Notes under the pieces: generated by a model
The model's database searches: none
The model's input: the letters and a program-made list of their open reading frames with translations, nothing else
What the model was told of the DNA's origin: nothing
Assembly (NCBI GenBank): GCA_037179515.1
Contig: JAXCGZ010009845.1
Span: 1-64,000, forward strand
Direction: 5' to 3'
DNA length: 64,000 nt
Origin: Halocaridina rubra
Lineage: Eukaryota; Arthropoda; Malacostraca; Decapoda; Atyidae
Shown: piece by piece, positions 1 to 17,386 of the stretch
Layout of the letters: each line of letters starts with the position of its first letter
How positions within the stretch are numbered: position 1 is the first letter of the stretch
Translations under genes and position numbers: made by a program

Positions 1-385
1 CAACTAACTTTGTAAGAAAGTCCCACAAACTCCTCTAGTTTGTCGGGGTCCTTGGTACTAGGACTAAGTTGAGTTATGACTTGCTTACAATAGTTCTTTG
101 TTCAACGAGGCGATGCAATAAGCGTTATCAAGGAGGTGAAGGGTTAATGGCTAAAATCCATTAGTGACCTACATTCCTTTCTCCACGTCTTCTACGGCCA
201 GCCTCCCTAATAAACTACACATTATACATACGACTATACGTGTATACATGATAGAAATTAATAAGTATACATGCTAAGTCTAAAACTATACATTTATGCA
301 CTTACGTTACAATAAACGAAACTATATGCAAACTAACACTTACATAATGTACATAGAAATAAACTGTCTTGAAATATATTCAAGA
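1..385. other. Left flank of the tandem array, no gene seen
   Basis: AT-rich non-coding sequence. No long open frame, tRNA-like box or repeat shared with the rest of the window was recognised. The array unit begins abruptly near 386, so this is probably the outer boundary of the array. Confidence 0.5.
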
Positions 386-774
386 CAATACCCTCAACTA
401 ATATTTTTCACTTATAATTTGTAAAATAATTTCTTTTGAAACACTGTTGTTTTACACGCTATACAGTATCTTGGATTTAATCCTTCAAAAATAGACATTC
501 ATCAATTTGTTACAAGGACAAATTATAAATTACACACACTATTATTATCACATGCATTTAAATATAAGGTTTTCTTTACCAGATAGTTATGCATATACTA
601 CCACAATTTTACATTTTATCCAAAAATAACTATAAATTTTTTAATAATTTACATTTTGAATATACAATGAAAAATTTTATTGAATTTTTATTTTCTAATA
701 CATTTACAACTTGGCTTATGTATGGTGGAATTTGCCTTTTCAGGCCATCAACCCCCACGTGCCATTCTTAACGG

Positions 775-1137
<363 letters not shown>

Positions 1138-1141
1138 TCAA

Positions 1142-1342
<201 letters not shown>

Positions 1343-1692
1343 TGGTTGGTAGGATGGGATAGGATAGGTGGGGGAAGAACAGTGACGGCGTCGAGTGAAC
1401 TCTCTTAGCCCTATTCAGGGTGTCATCACTGAAGAGAGGGGGATATAGGATGGGAAGGATTGGGGGGAAAAGCACGAAAATTAAAGGAAGAGATAAATAG
1501 AGAGGGGCAGACCCTCGTGCTAAGTTTTGGTTAAAATTATAATTTAATTGCAGCTTAACATGACTCCCTTTAGTTACTATTTAAAAGTTTGTATTCTTGA
1601 TGAACACTGCTATTATTTGGTTGATTAGTTTTAATGCTATATACACACAGACACATGCTTACTTGTGCTCCTATATGCATATTTATATATCA

Positions 1693-1747
<55 letters not shown>

Positions 1748-1776
1748 TATACATTTTTTTTTTAAACCTAGTTTGT

Positions 1777-2088
1777 TTATATTTTGATAACATTTGCCGT
1801 TGGATGTGTAACGCTGGTTTGAGTACGTGCCGTGGTATGATCGGGCCTTCCCAAAGTTTGTATGCCTAGGTGAGTGTCTAGGGTTGTAAGAGCCATCACT
1901 CCAGGAGAAGTCTCTTGTGTGTGGACGGCGATAAGAGAGGTTTGTATCGTGTCTCTTTCTGTAGTCTCGCGTATAGGGGATTGTTTCATTAGCTCTTTGC
2001 TGTTTATTTTGGTATGACTGTAGTTTGGGATATTTTGTAGAATACCCAGGTTGTGTCTATTGTTTGCCCCCACGAAATGGCTGGACAC
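1777..2088 (-). other. Conserved open frame in the unit tail, probably not a gene
   Basis: A 103-codon frame without stops is present in all nine units that keep the tail (also 3536-3847, 5199-5510, 13980-14291, 15678-15989, 21428-21739, 23342-23653, 25073-25384, 26795-27106). It opens with GTG and not ATG; the first ATG lies about 33 codons in. A second overlapping minus-strand frame (for example 14346-13912) is open for about 140 codons in units 4 to 9, with a Tyr/Arg/Gln/Ser/Pro-rich, disordered-looking product. In units 1 to 3 that second frame is broken by a TGG-to-TAG change. Conservation may simply reflect recent amplification. It could be a relic of a retroelement gag. I do not recognise it. 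Confidence 0.35.
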
Positions 2089-2174
2089 TTGTGCCTGTAG
2101 GCCATTGATTCAGTTTGTAAGGCAGATATTCAAATCCTTTCAAATATGTATGTATGTATGGACATCAGATGGTG

Positions 2175-3933
<1,759 letters not shown>

Positions 3934-4322
3934 CAATACCCTCAACTAATATTTTTCACTTATAATTTGTAAAATAATTTCTTTTGAAACACTGTTGTTT
4001 TACACGCTATACAGTATCTTGGATTTAATCCTTCAAAAATAGACATTCATCAATTTGTTACAAGGACAAATTATAAATTACACACACTATTATTATCACA
4101 TGCATTTAAATATAAGGTTTTCTTTACCAGATAGTTATGCATATACTACCACAATTTTACATTTTATCCAAAAATAACTATAATTTTTTTAATAATTTAC
4201 ATTTTGAATATACAATGAAAAGTTTTATTGAATTTTTATTTTCTAATACATTTACAACTTGGCTTATGTATGGTGGAATTTGCCTTTTCAGGCCATCAAC
4301 CCCCACGTGCCATTCTTAACGG

Positions 4323-4406
<84 letters not shown>

Positions 4407-4597
4407 CTCCGTGGCAAAATTGTAGCGTCCGCGACTCTGAGGCGGCAGGTCGAGGGTTCGCGCCCCGTCACGGACTGAGGTTAGTAAGGGTATACACTCA
4501 GGGTAACGATTACATCTGCCAAATCAAGTCCTTCGCAAGAAGGCAACCGTCCTAGCCCTTAGTAGAAAAGGGAGTTCGTGACGTAAAACCGAATCAA

Positions 4598-4695
<98 letters not shown>

Positions 4696-5596
4696 TCATT
4701 TGTTCATCCCGACCGGGACTCGAACCTAGGACTTTTAATTACTAAGTCAAGGCGCTACCAACTACACACCTTCTGTGGTGTGTAGTTGGTTGGTTGGTAG
4801 GATGGGATAGGATAGGTGGGGGAAGAACAGTGACAGCGTCGAGTGAACTCTCTTAGCCCTATTCAGGGTGTCATCACTGAAGAGAGGGGGATATAGGATG
4901 GGAAGGATTGGGGGGAAAAGCACGAAAATTAAAGGAAGAGATAAATAGAGAGGGGCAGACCCTCGTGCTAAGTTTTGGTTAAAATTATAATTTAATTGCA
5001 GCTTAACATGACTCCCTTTAGTTACTATTTAAAAGTTTGTATTCTTGATGAACACTGCTATTATTTGGTTGATTAGTTTTAATGCTATATACACACAGAC
5101 ACATGCTTACTTGTGCTCCTATATGCATATTTATATATCAATACACACACACACACACACACACATGTATATACATTTTTTTTTTAAACCTAGTTTGTTT
5201 ATATTTTGATAACATTTGCCGTTGGATGTGTAACGCTGGTTTGAGTACGTGCCGTGGTATGATCGGGCCTTCCCAAAGTTTGTATGCCTAGGTGAGTGTC
5301 TAGGGTTGTAAGAGCCATCACTCCAGGAGAAGTCTCTTGTGTGTGGACGGCGATAAGAGAGGTTTGTATCGTGTCTCTTTCTGTAGTCTCGCGTATAGGG
5401 GATTGTTTCATTAGCTCTTTGCTGTTTATTTTGGTATGACTGTAGTTTGGGATATTTTGTAGAATACCCAGGTTGTGTCTATTGTTTGCCCCCACGAAAT
5501 GGCTGGACACTTGTGCCTGTAGGCCATTGATTCAGTTTGTAAGGCAGATATTCAAATCCTTTCAAATATGTATGTATGTATGGACATCAGATGGTG
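3934..5596 (+). repeat. Array unit 3
   Basis: (TA)n 4325-4401, SINE H from 4403, (AT)n 4601-4692, minus-strand tRNA-like block from 4693, (CA)n 5142-5166. Its diagnostic tail bases group it with units 1 and 2. Confidence 0.92.
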
Positions 5597-6568
<972 letters not shown>

Positions 6569-7016
6569 TGTCGTAGGACTTTTGGGACTCGCCATCTGGC
6601 GTATCTCATATCTCAAGAGGGTGAGAGATATAAACCAGTCCTTTATTCCCCATACAAGCCACGCCCCTGCCCTTGGGGTATTTCAAGAACCACCCATGGC
6701 AGAGTGAGTTAGAGTTAGAGACCGGGCCTTGCCAGCAGCAGAGTAACACAGTACAGCTGAGTTAGCCTCCCCCTCTTGGGGGTAGGACTCAGGAATTAGT
6801 CGTAACAGGAACTGTAGTAATAGGAGCTCTGAGTACATAGATGTTAAAATAAGAATAAACTATGATTAAGAAGATGTCTTTCACCAACCACGCTACCATA
6901 ATTATAAGTATACAACGTAAGGAGGTAATTACCCTACGTCAGTGGTGACACTCGGTGGGATACTATCGTACAAAGTGGTGTCAGAAGAGGGGATAAATAA
7001 AAAAAGCTTTACGTCA
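6569..7016 (+). repeat. 5' LTR
   Basis: 448 bp, TG...CA termini. It differs from the 3' LTR only at the CCATGG/CCAAGG position (about 6696) and at TAGTCG/TAGTCA (about 6801). A TATA-like ATATAAA is at 6628-6634 and an AATAAA at 6854-6859, which would give an R region of roughly 200 nt. Confidence 0.93.
6628..6634 (+). promoter_or_regulatory. TATA-like box in 5' LTR
   Basis: ATATAAA about 60 bp into the LTR, upstream of the AATAAA at 6854. The order is as expected for U3-R-U5. Confidence 0.45.
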
Positions 7017-7017
7017 G

Positions 7018-7037
7018 TGGTGGACAGCTCGGGATCA
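7018..7037 (+). other. Primer binding site of the LTR element
   Basis: One base after the LTR end comes TGGTGGACAGCTCGGGATCA. Its complement reads as a tRNA 3' end: a CCA tail, a discriminator A, a 7-nt acceptor strand GCTGTCC, then T-arm-like sequence. I cannot name the tRNA. Confidence 0.7.
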
Positions 7038-7105
7038 ATCCACGCCGACACTTTACCGAAGAGAAAGAAGAAAAAAAATAGAAGTATAAAAAATATATAG
7101 CATCT

Positions 7106-7522
7106 ATGGAAGAAAAGTACAAGTGGAGAAACTTCAAGACGCTTACCAGCAGTGAGAGAGTGACGCCGAGAAAGTCAGAGCTCCCCCTTCACTTACAGTA
7201 TCATATTATGAGATCCAGCCACTCTCCCCCGCCTCCGTATGGGCAAGGCCCCTCCCCAGCAGTAAAAGTATCAACGAAAGTATTTATGGAAGATACCGTC
7301 GCACTGAGCCAAAGTGTGACCGCGGCATTGAGTGAAAATGCCCATGACAAGAAGTATAAGTTGCCGGATCCGACCAAGAAGATGGCGATTCGTCGATTTT
7401 ACTCGAGAGATAGAGAATTGGACGGGAACCTCCAGCGCCCAGAAAAGAAAACCCCCTCCTTCCTTGCCTTCTGCCATGAAGTTTTTCAGGACCACCTCCT
7501 TAAAATAGCTAAGTACTTGTGA
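7106..7522 (+). CDS. Unrecognised 138-codon ORF in the LTR element
   Basis: It starts with ATG 90 bp after the LTR end, the position of a gag start, and ends in TGA. The product is basic at the N-terminus, Pro-rich near residues 38-50, and shows no zinc knuckle or other family motif I recognise. It may be a truncated gag remnant or a chance frame. It is the only sizeable ATG-led frame near the primer site. Confidence 0.3.
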   Translation: MEEKYKWRNFKTLTSSERVTPRKSELPLHLQYHIMRSSHSPPPPYGQGPSPAVKVSTKVFMEDTVALSQSVTAALSENAHDKKYKLPDPTKKMAIRRFYSRDRELDGNLQRPEKKTPSFLAFCHEVFQDHLLKIAKYL

Positions 7523-10083
7523 TCTGTATCCAGTGAGTAATGGGACAATTAGTAAAAGAAATTGAGGTCGGTGGACGCCGCCATTTTATCTTGTAGTTAT
7601 GCTTTGACTCAGCCAACCCGCCTATGAGGGGTGTGGCGCTTAATAAGTTGATAAAAGTAGAATTTCTGTACCCATTACTAACATGGATAATTTGTACTAA
7701 TAGCTATAAGCAGTAATAAACTCCGTTTTTTGTTATAATTTGAGTAATGTAAAGAAATTTCGTTGGAAGTGTGTTCCATTTATTTGTATTAATGCTTAGA
7801 TTGAATTTTAAGAACGCGAATGTATCGATTTTTAATTGACAAATTTAACGCACGTGAAATCACTATTTCAGTATATTAATTTCTTAAGTGTAAGAATTAT
7901 AGTGAGTAATATACTTGAATCTGCTTTTAAGGTTTTACTTAGAACACTTGTGGTTTTCGAGAAAGGAATGTGGAAGTGACCATTCGATCTCCCAACCTCG
8001 TTATTATAAATCTGTAGTAATTGTACTGAGCTTTGATATTTTAAAGTACGTGTAAAATCATTTTTATATAAATTTCTTAAAGCGTAAGAAATAGTGTTAA
8101 GATTGCGCCTGTTTTCAAGGTTCTTTCTTTTTTGTTTGTTTTTTTTATCCGCGGGAGTAATGTTTTAGCGAAAGAAAGACATAAATGACAGATCGTTCTT
8201 TTTGTGTTATGATGATGGGGAATTAATATTACGATACGTGTGTGGCATTTTATTTTTGAAGAATAAGAAATTTTGTGATATTGTTTAGAGATGAGTTTTT
8301 TTTATTTCGCGCTATGCAGGCGAAAGTAAGAGTAAATTAGAGGAATTTGTGCTGTCCTAGAATAGGGAAGGTTTTTCAGTGTCACCCAAACGTAGCTTCA
8401 AGGGAGTAGAATGTTTGTTTGTTCGTTAGAATGGGACTTAGGACTAGTGAGGCAGTCTGTGACCGTGCGGCTCAACCGAGATTTCACCCTTACTCTTCTT
8501 ACAACCAACGTTGTAAATAAAAGGGAATTTTACAGAAAAGGGGATGATTGTCTTGAAAGTGATATAGCGAATGTGATAGCGAATGAGTATGAATGACTGG
8601 GGGTATAATGGGAGGGTTGCTCTAGGGGGTGAAATCGCGGAAAGCACCGTTAGGAAGCATGATTGGGGAGTCTGCGAAGATCGTTCCCCTGCTCCGCCAG
8701 GTCCTTCTGCATGCCATATCAGAGTGTATTTATGGGAGGTGATGCGCTGTTGCAATATCTAGTGAGGGATATGTTTGAGAAAGTAATTCTCCACCTGCCC
8801 AGATATGGTTGAAATGCCAAGTTTGTTTTATTTTTGTTTTGTCCCCTACTCCGCCATTGAGATTATTATTCGATTTCCGAGAGATTCCAAGATAGATGTT
8901 ACGTGATAAAGGACGTGAATCTATGAATGATTCTTTATTTTCTTTGCTAGCTGCAGTATATACATTATTTGTCTGAAGAGATATGTTAGATTGATAAAAT
9001 AAAACTTTGCGAGTTTTAGCCATGATAATGTTTTATCAAAATTATTTCAGCTTGGTCATAAAGAAAGAGTGAGAGCTGACACGAAATGACAACAAGAATG
9101 TTACACAGCTGTATCCCGTATTTGAGAGAGCAGAAGTTTATCCAGAAGCCAAAAGAACAGGGGAGAAAACAGCGCCCACATGCGCACCCCCGTAAAAGCA
9201 AACAGACAGAGCAGTTATAAGTCAAATTCGAGATAGTAAAAGAATATATATATTTTATGTTTGAATTGTCCATGTACAACTTCGTACGAGAATTTGAAAC
9301 TTAAGCAAAATGCATTCTTTACTGTTGCTAATGAAATATAATTTTTGTTTTTATTATTGCATACACAGAGATAGACTTTTTATATTTTTTCAGATTCCCG
9401 TTTTTTGTTATATAGTTTTTGTACTGAAGAAATCTTTAAAATCTTACTTAAAGAGTTTTGAAAAGATTATCTAGAGATAACTATGGTTAATCCCTATCAT
9501 TTTCATGAATTTTAGATTACAATTGGGCTAATTAAAGATAATTGAGATTATTAGAGATTATTTGCTGAGTTTTAAAGTTAAAATTAATGACACTTAAGTC
9601 CTTTTTAAGAAGTTGTTAAGAAAAGGATATTTGTACTTTTGTTGATAGTAGTAGGGATAGTGTCACATATGATTTTAATCTTTTGTTTTAATTTCATCAG
9701 AGTGGGTGCGCTCCGACTCAACCCTCTGATTTATAGCAAGAAAAGAATTGTCATTATAGACGAGGATGTGTATGCTGTTACAGTAAAGTCCTTATCAAGA
9801 TTAAACAGAAAGGAATGGATTTATGCTTCGACAGTTCTGCAGTTGTACACTAAGTTCTTTTTGCTTTTGTTTTTGTTAATGAGGGAATGAGAACAGCCGC
9901 TGACAATAAACGTAAGACTCTATCGATAGTCATTGCTAACGTTTGTTCACGTTCAATTGTTTATTTATTTTATTATTAGAGATACTCTGCGACAATTTTT
10001 TATTTTCAGTACAAGTAAAAGACAGAGGCCCATCTCAGCTGACTTGTGAGTGGAAACCGCAACGTATTTCACGGTCACCCAGC

Positions 10084-10127
<44 letters not shown>

Positions 10128-11419
10128 CCTTTCACTCGACTCTGAGCCTGACAGAGGCTCCGTTCAATGCTAAAGGAACGTTGCTGTCTTTGATTTTTTG
10201 TGTGTGTTTTTTCCAGCGAAGCTAGGCGATAATTGTGCCTACATTTCATTGCAGTCAATAGATTGTTGCATGCTGTTATTGCATAAATACTGATAAGACA
10301 TCGGTAGTACCGCCATTTGCATAAATGTTTGTGCCACATGCCGCAACTGTTTAGAGAATAGATAGAACTCCCATTGACAAATTGTGGAGCCAGCGAGTTG
10401 CCACTTATGCTCTATATATATACATTGATTATGACAGCAGGAATTTAAATATTAAAAGAGACTGTGTTAGAATGAGCATTGCTATGAAGTATAAGTATAG
10501 AACTCTGTTCTTACTTCTGAATGCCAGTCTCCATTGTATATATATGGATATTTCTGATTTAGTATATTTATTTTTATTGTTTATTATTCTTATTTTTAGA
10601 TCATGATTATTAGTAATGTTATTATGTTGACTGATATTGTTGCTATCTCTCAATGGCCTATTGCTAATTATTATTTTTGAAATGAAATCAGCAGTAACTT
10701 GATGATTTGTATCTTTTATCTGAATTCATACTTGATGTTACCGTAGCCACCGCTAATAAGAATGTTTCTTTAGTGGCTTTTCTCAGCATTTAATGATTAT
10801 TCTTTTTGACATTTATAGTAGAGTAATGCTATGTAGCAGTTGCTAAGTCCTAAGTATCTTGGAATAATAATCTAGTTGTGTAGACACATACCTTCCATTA
10901 CCACCCTATTCCTAGGCAGCCCCGAACTGCAAGTTCTAAAAGTCTTTAGATTTTGTCCGCTCAGACAAGTCCCTAATGCCCATTGAATAGAGATTGCAAT
11001 CACTTGCAGTTGCAGGGGAGGCAAAGTATAGCCTCGATTACCAACGTATGGCCATTGTTGGTACCCTGAAGTCATAGGGAACCTTTCTTACAACTGTAGT
11101 AGTGACAGAGGTTCAAATTTTCATCCCGAGATCTGCTTCGAAGGTACGTGTGGATGGCCGTACGGAAGAGAATCGCTGTGACGTTGCAGGTCTCCTGCGT
11201 GGTGGTCTTAGTCAAGATCGGCCGAGGGCGGGACGAGGAAGCCGGGCTGGAAGGATTAGCGGGATGGGCCCAGTCCTTGTCCTTTTTGTTTTGCCTAACC
11301 GAGTAACGGAGATATGGCAACAAACCTGGGCCTGCAGCAAGGACAGCGAGGGAATGAAAAAAAAAAGAATCCCTGAGGGAAACCGTGGAATCGCACCTAG
11401 CAAGAATTCATGAGCAAGG
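7523..11419. other. LTR element interior, non-coding
   Basis: AT-rich sequence without recognisable retroelement motifs on either strand; short frames only. Near 7601 there is a CTTTGACTCAGCCAACCC segment related to dispersed motifs at about 36270, 59697 and 61325. A (CT)n tract lies at 10091-10124. Confidence 0.6.
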
Positions 11420-11800
11420 GACAGAGAAATTAAAAGTCGTCCTGGACAGAGAAAACGAAAGTCGTCCTAGACAGAGAAATTAAAAGTCGTCCTGGACAGA
11501 GAAATTAAAAGTCGTCCTAGACAGAGAAATTAAAAGTCGTCGTGGACAGAGAAATTAAACGTCGTCGTGGACAGAGAAAACGAAAGTCGTCCTAGACAGA
11601 GAAATTAAAAGTCGTCCTAGACAGAGAAATTAAAAGTCGTCCTAGACAGAGAAAACAAAAGTCGTCCTAGACAGAGAAATTAAAAGTCGTCCTGGACAGA
11701 GAAATTAAAAGTCGTCCTAGACAGAGAAATTAAAAGTCGTCCTAGACAGAGAAATTAAAAGTCGTCCTGGACAGAGAAATTAAAAGTCGTCCTAAGACAG
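11420..11800 (+). repeat. 25-bp minisatellite, about 14 units
   Basis: The unit GTCGTCCTAGACAGAGAAAT plus TAAAA repeats with an exact 25-bp period from 11436 to 11786. Variants include CCTAG/CCTGG/CGTGG and GAAATTAAAA/GAAAACGAAA. It is inside the LTR element. The copies are directly adjacent with no unique spacers, so it is not a CRISPR array. Confidence 0.93.
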
Positions 11801-12243
11801 GGAGAACAGTCCTAAAAAATAAAAGTTTTAAACTACTTTAAAAAACCATGTAATCTTGATGAAATCCCAGAAACAAGGAGATCCCCATACATGTCATAAC
11901 TGTAGTGAAAAGAGAGGAAAAGAAACACAGAAATATTTTAAAATATTTTAATAATACCTTTAGAAGCCACGTAAACGAGAAAGAAAATAATCCCTATACA
12001 TGTCCAAACTTTAGTGAAGAGAGAAAGAAGGGCATTTAAGAATCAATTATTAGTTAATTAAAGTTACCCCCGTATTAGAACTGAAAAGATGGGAAAGAAA
12101 ATGTCCCCACCGTCTTTGTCCACTGCGCTAAACGACGAAATATTTTTATTTTTATGTTTATTTTTTTGTTTTACTAGCTTTAAGATAATTTTAAGCGAAA
12201 AACTCAGAGTCTCCCTTAGATATAGTTTTGAATAAGTGCCGTT

Positions 12244-12587
12244 GATAAATTGTATGATTTGAACTAAGATTAATAAGTTGTTTTTCTGCTTAAATAATAT
12301 TAGTGTTTTGTTTTAGCATCATTATTATTTGAATTATGATTTAATCTTTGTGTCCATTAAGTTCTCCTATCCATTGGTCTCTGAATAGTAATATAATATG
12401 AAAGTAACAAATGTTTTGTTTGAGGATAAATTGTATGATTTGAACTAAGATTAATAAGTTGTTTTTCTGCTTAAATAATATTAGTGTTTTGTTTTAGCAT
12501 TATTATTATTTGAATTATGATTTAATCTTTGTGTCCATTAAGTTCTCCTATCCATTGGTCTCTGAATAGTAATATAATATGACAATG
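12244..12587 (+). repeat. 181-bp tandem duplication inside the LTR element
   Basis: The segment beginning GATAAATTGTATGATTTGAA at 12244 repeats at 12425 with near identity through the AATATAATATGA segment. The second copy ends around 12587. Confidence 0.85.
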
Positions 12588-13177
12588 GTAAATGTTTCGA
12601 CTTTACACACAGTAAAACATGTTTTGTTTCAGGAGTAGTTTTAAGGCCAAATTTTAAAATAAATTAATGCCCATAGTAACAATAAGAGTAGAAATTATAA
12701 GATAAGGTTTCTTATAGAAATTACTATTGATGTTATGGTCTATTGCATTTTACATGTTTATACATGCTAATACTCTACTTAATTGTTTGCTAATGTTCTA
12801 AATGAGCCATAATTTTACTGTAATTAACTCAATTTTGTCTTTTAAAGAAACGAGAGAAGTAGATGAATTAATGTTTTGATTTAAACTGACTTTTGATCTT
12901 AATTAATGTTTGATATTAGTTACACACTGAAATCATAGTGATTAAGGTTACTTTTGTTAAATATAAGATGTTTGTATTACAGATTTCCAACAAGGAAATA
13001 GACTCTGCATGCTCTAGTGTCTGTAGAAGTACTATATATATGTTATGTTTGTGTAATTTGTTGAGGGTTCATAGAAATAGGATTTCTTAGATGATAACTT
13101 AAATAATTCGGCCCCGTTTTTATTGTAAACAAATGTTAGTTAGGATGATGAAACTGAAATAAGAGATATTTCAGTGT

Positions 13178-13189
13178 GGTGGGGAGGGA
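13178..13189 (+). other. Polypurine tract of the LTR element
   Basis: GGTGGGGAGGGA lies immediately upstream of the TG that opens the 3' LTR, where the plus-strand primer is expected. Confidence 0.75.
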
Positions 13190-13637
13190 TGTCGTAGGAC
13201 TTTTGGGACTCGCCATCTGGCGTATCTCATATCTCAAGAGGGTGAGAGATATAAACCAGTCCTTTATTCCCCATACAAGCCACGCCCCTGCCCTTGGGGT
13301 ATTTCAAGAACCACCCAAGGCAGAGTGAGTTAGAGTTAGAGACCGGGCCTTGCCAGCAGCAGAGTAACACAGTACAGCTGAGTTAGCCTCCCCCTCTTGG
13401 GGGTAGGACTCAGGAATTAGTCATAACAGGAACTGTAGTAATAGGAGCTCTGAGTACATAGATGTTAAAATAAGAATAAACTATGATTAAGAAGATGTCT
13501 TTCACCAACCACGCTACCATAATTATAAGTATACAACGTAAGGAGGTAATTACCCTACGTCAGTGGTGACACTCGGTGGGATACTATCGTACAAAGTGGT
13601 GTCAGAAGAGGGGATAAATAAAAAAAGCTTTACGTCA
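13190..13637 (+). repeat. 3' LTR
   Basis: 448 bp, matching the 5' LTR except at two positions. AATAAA is at 13475-13480. It is followed directly by the CCCT target duplication and the rest of array unit 4. Confidence 0.93.
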
Positions 13638-14377
13638 CCCTATTCAGGGTGTCATCACTGAAGAGAGGGGGATATAGGATGGGAAGGATTGGGGGGAAAA
13701 GCACGAAAATTAAAGGAAGAGATAAATAGAGAGGGGCAGACCCTCGTGCTAAGTTTTGGTTAAAATTATAATTTAATTGCAGCTTAACATGACTCCCTTT
13801 AGTTACTATTTAAAAGTTTGTATTCTTGATGAACACTGCTATTATTTGGTTGATTAGTTTTAATGCTATATACACACAGACACATGCTTACTTGTGCTCC
13901 TATATGCATATTTATATATCAATACACACACACACACACACACACATGTATATACATTTTTTTTTTAAACCTAGTTTGTTTATATTTTGATAGCATTTGC
14001 CGTTGGATGTGTAACGCTGGTTTGAGTACGTGCCGTGGTATGATCGGGCCTTCCCAAAGTTTGTATGCCTAGGTGAGTGTCTAGGGTTGTAAGAGCCATC
14101 ACTCCAGGAGAAGTCTCTTGTGTGTGGACGGCGATAAGAGAGGTTTGTATCGTGTCTCTTTCTGTAGTCTCGCGTATAGGGGATTGTTTCATTAGCTCTT
14201 TGCTGTTTATTTTGGTATGACTGTAGTTTGGGATATTTTGTAGAATACCCAGGTTGTGTCCATTGTTTGCCCCCACGAAATGGCTGGACACTTGTGCCTG
14301 TAGGCCATTGATTCAGTTTGTAAGGCAGATATTCAAATCCTTTCAAATATGTATGTATGTATGGACATCAGATGGTG
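13638..14377 (+). repeat. Array unit 4, right part
   Basis: Resumes with CCCTATTCAGG, (CA)n 13924-13946, and the tail. It has the units 4-9 diagnostic bases (GATAGCATTT, GTGTCCATTG) but keeps the GTGTGTGGAC variant of units 1-3. Confidence 0.92.
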
Positions 14378-17360
<2,983 letters not shown>

Positions 17361-17386
17361 CCCTCTGTGAGAGGGAGAACATAAAA

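Larger units (their letters stand above)
6569..13637 (+). mobile_element. Non-autonomous LTR retrotransposon, 7069 bp
   Basis: Two 448-bp direct repeats (6569-7016 and 13190-13637) begin TGTCGTAGG and end TTTACGTCA. They enclose 6173 bp and sit inside array unit 4 with a 4-bp target duplication CCCT (6565-6568, 13638-13641). A tRNA-complementary primer site follows the 5' LTR and a purine tract precedes the 3' LTR. The interior has no frame longer than about 140 codons, and I see no protease, RT, RNase H or integrase motif. It therefore looks like a LARD-type element mobilised in trans. The LTRs differ at two positions, so the insertion is young. The interior carries a (CT)n tract, a 25-bp minisatellite and a 181-bp tandem duplication. 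Superfamily cannot be assigned; a 4-bp duplication is compatible with gypsy-like integration. Confidence 0.92.

Noticed and set aside
8411..9890. Short frames of 60-100 codons inside the LTR element interior
   Set aside because: No motifs, no consistent strand, lengths expected by chance in AT-rich DNA; many start with non-ATG codons.
11420..11800. Possible CRISPR-like array
   Set aside because: Units are contiguous with no unique spacers, and the setting is a eukaryotic LTR element.
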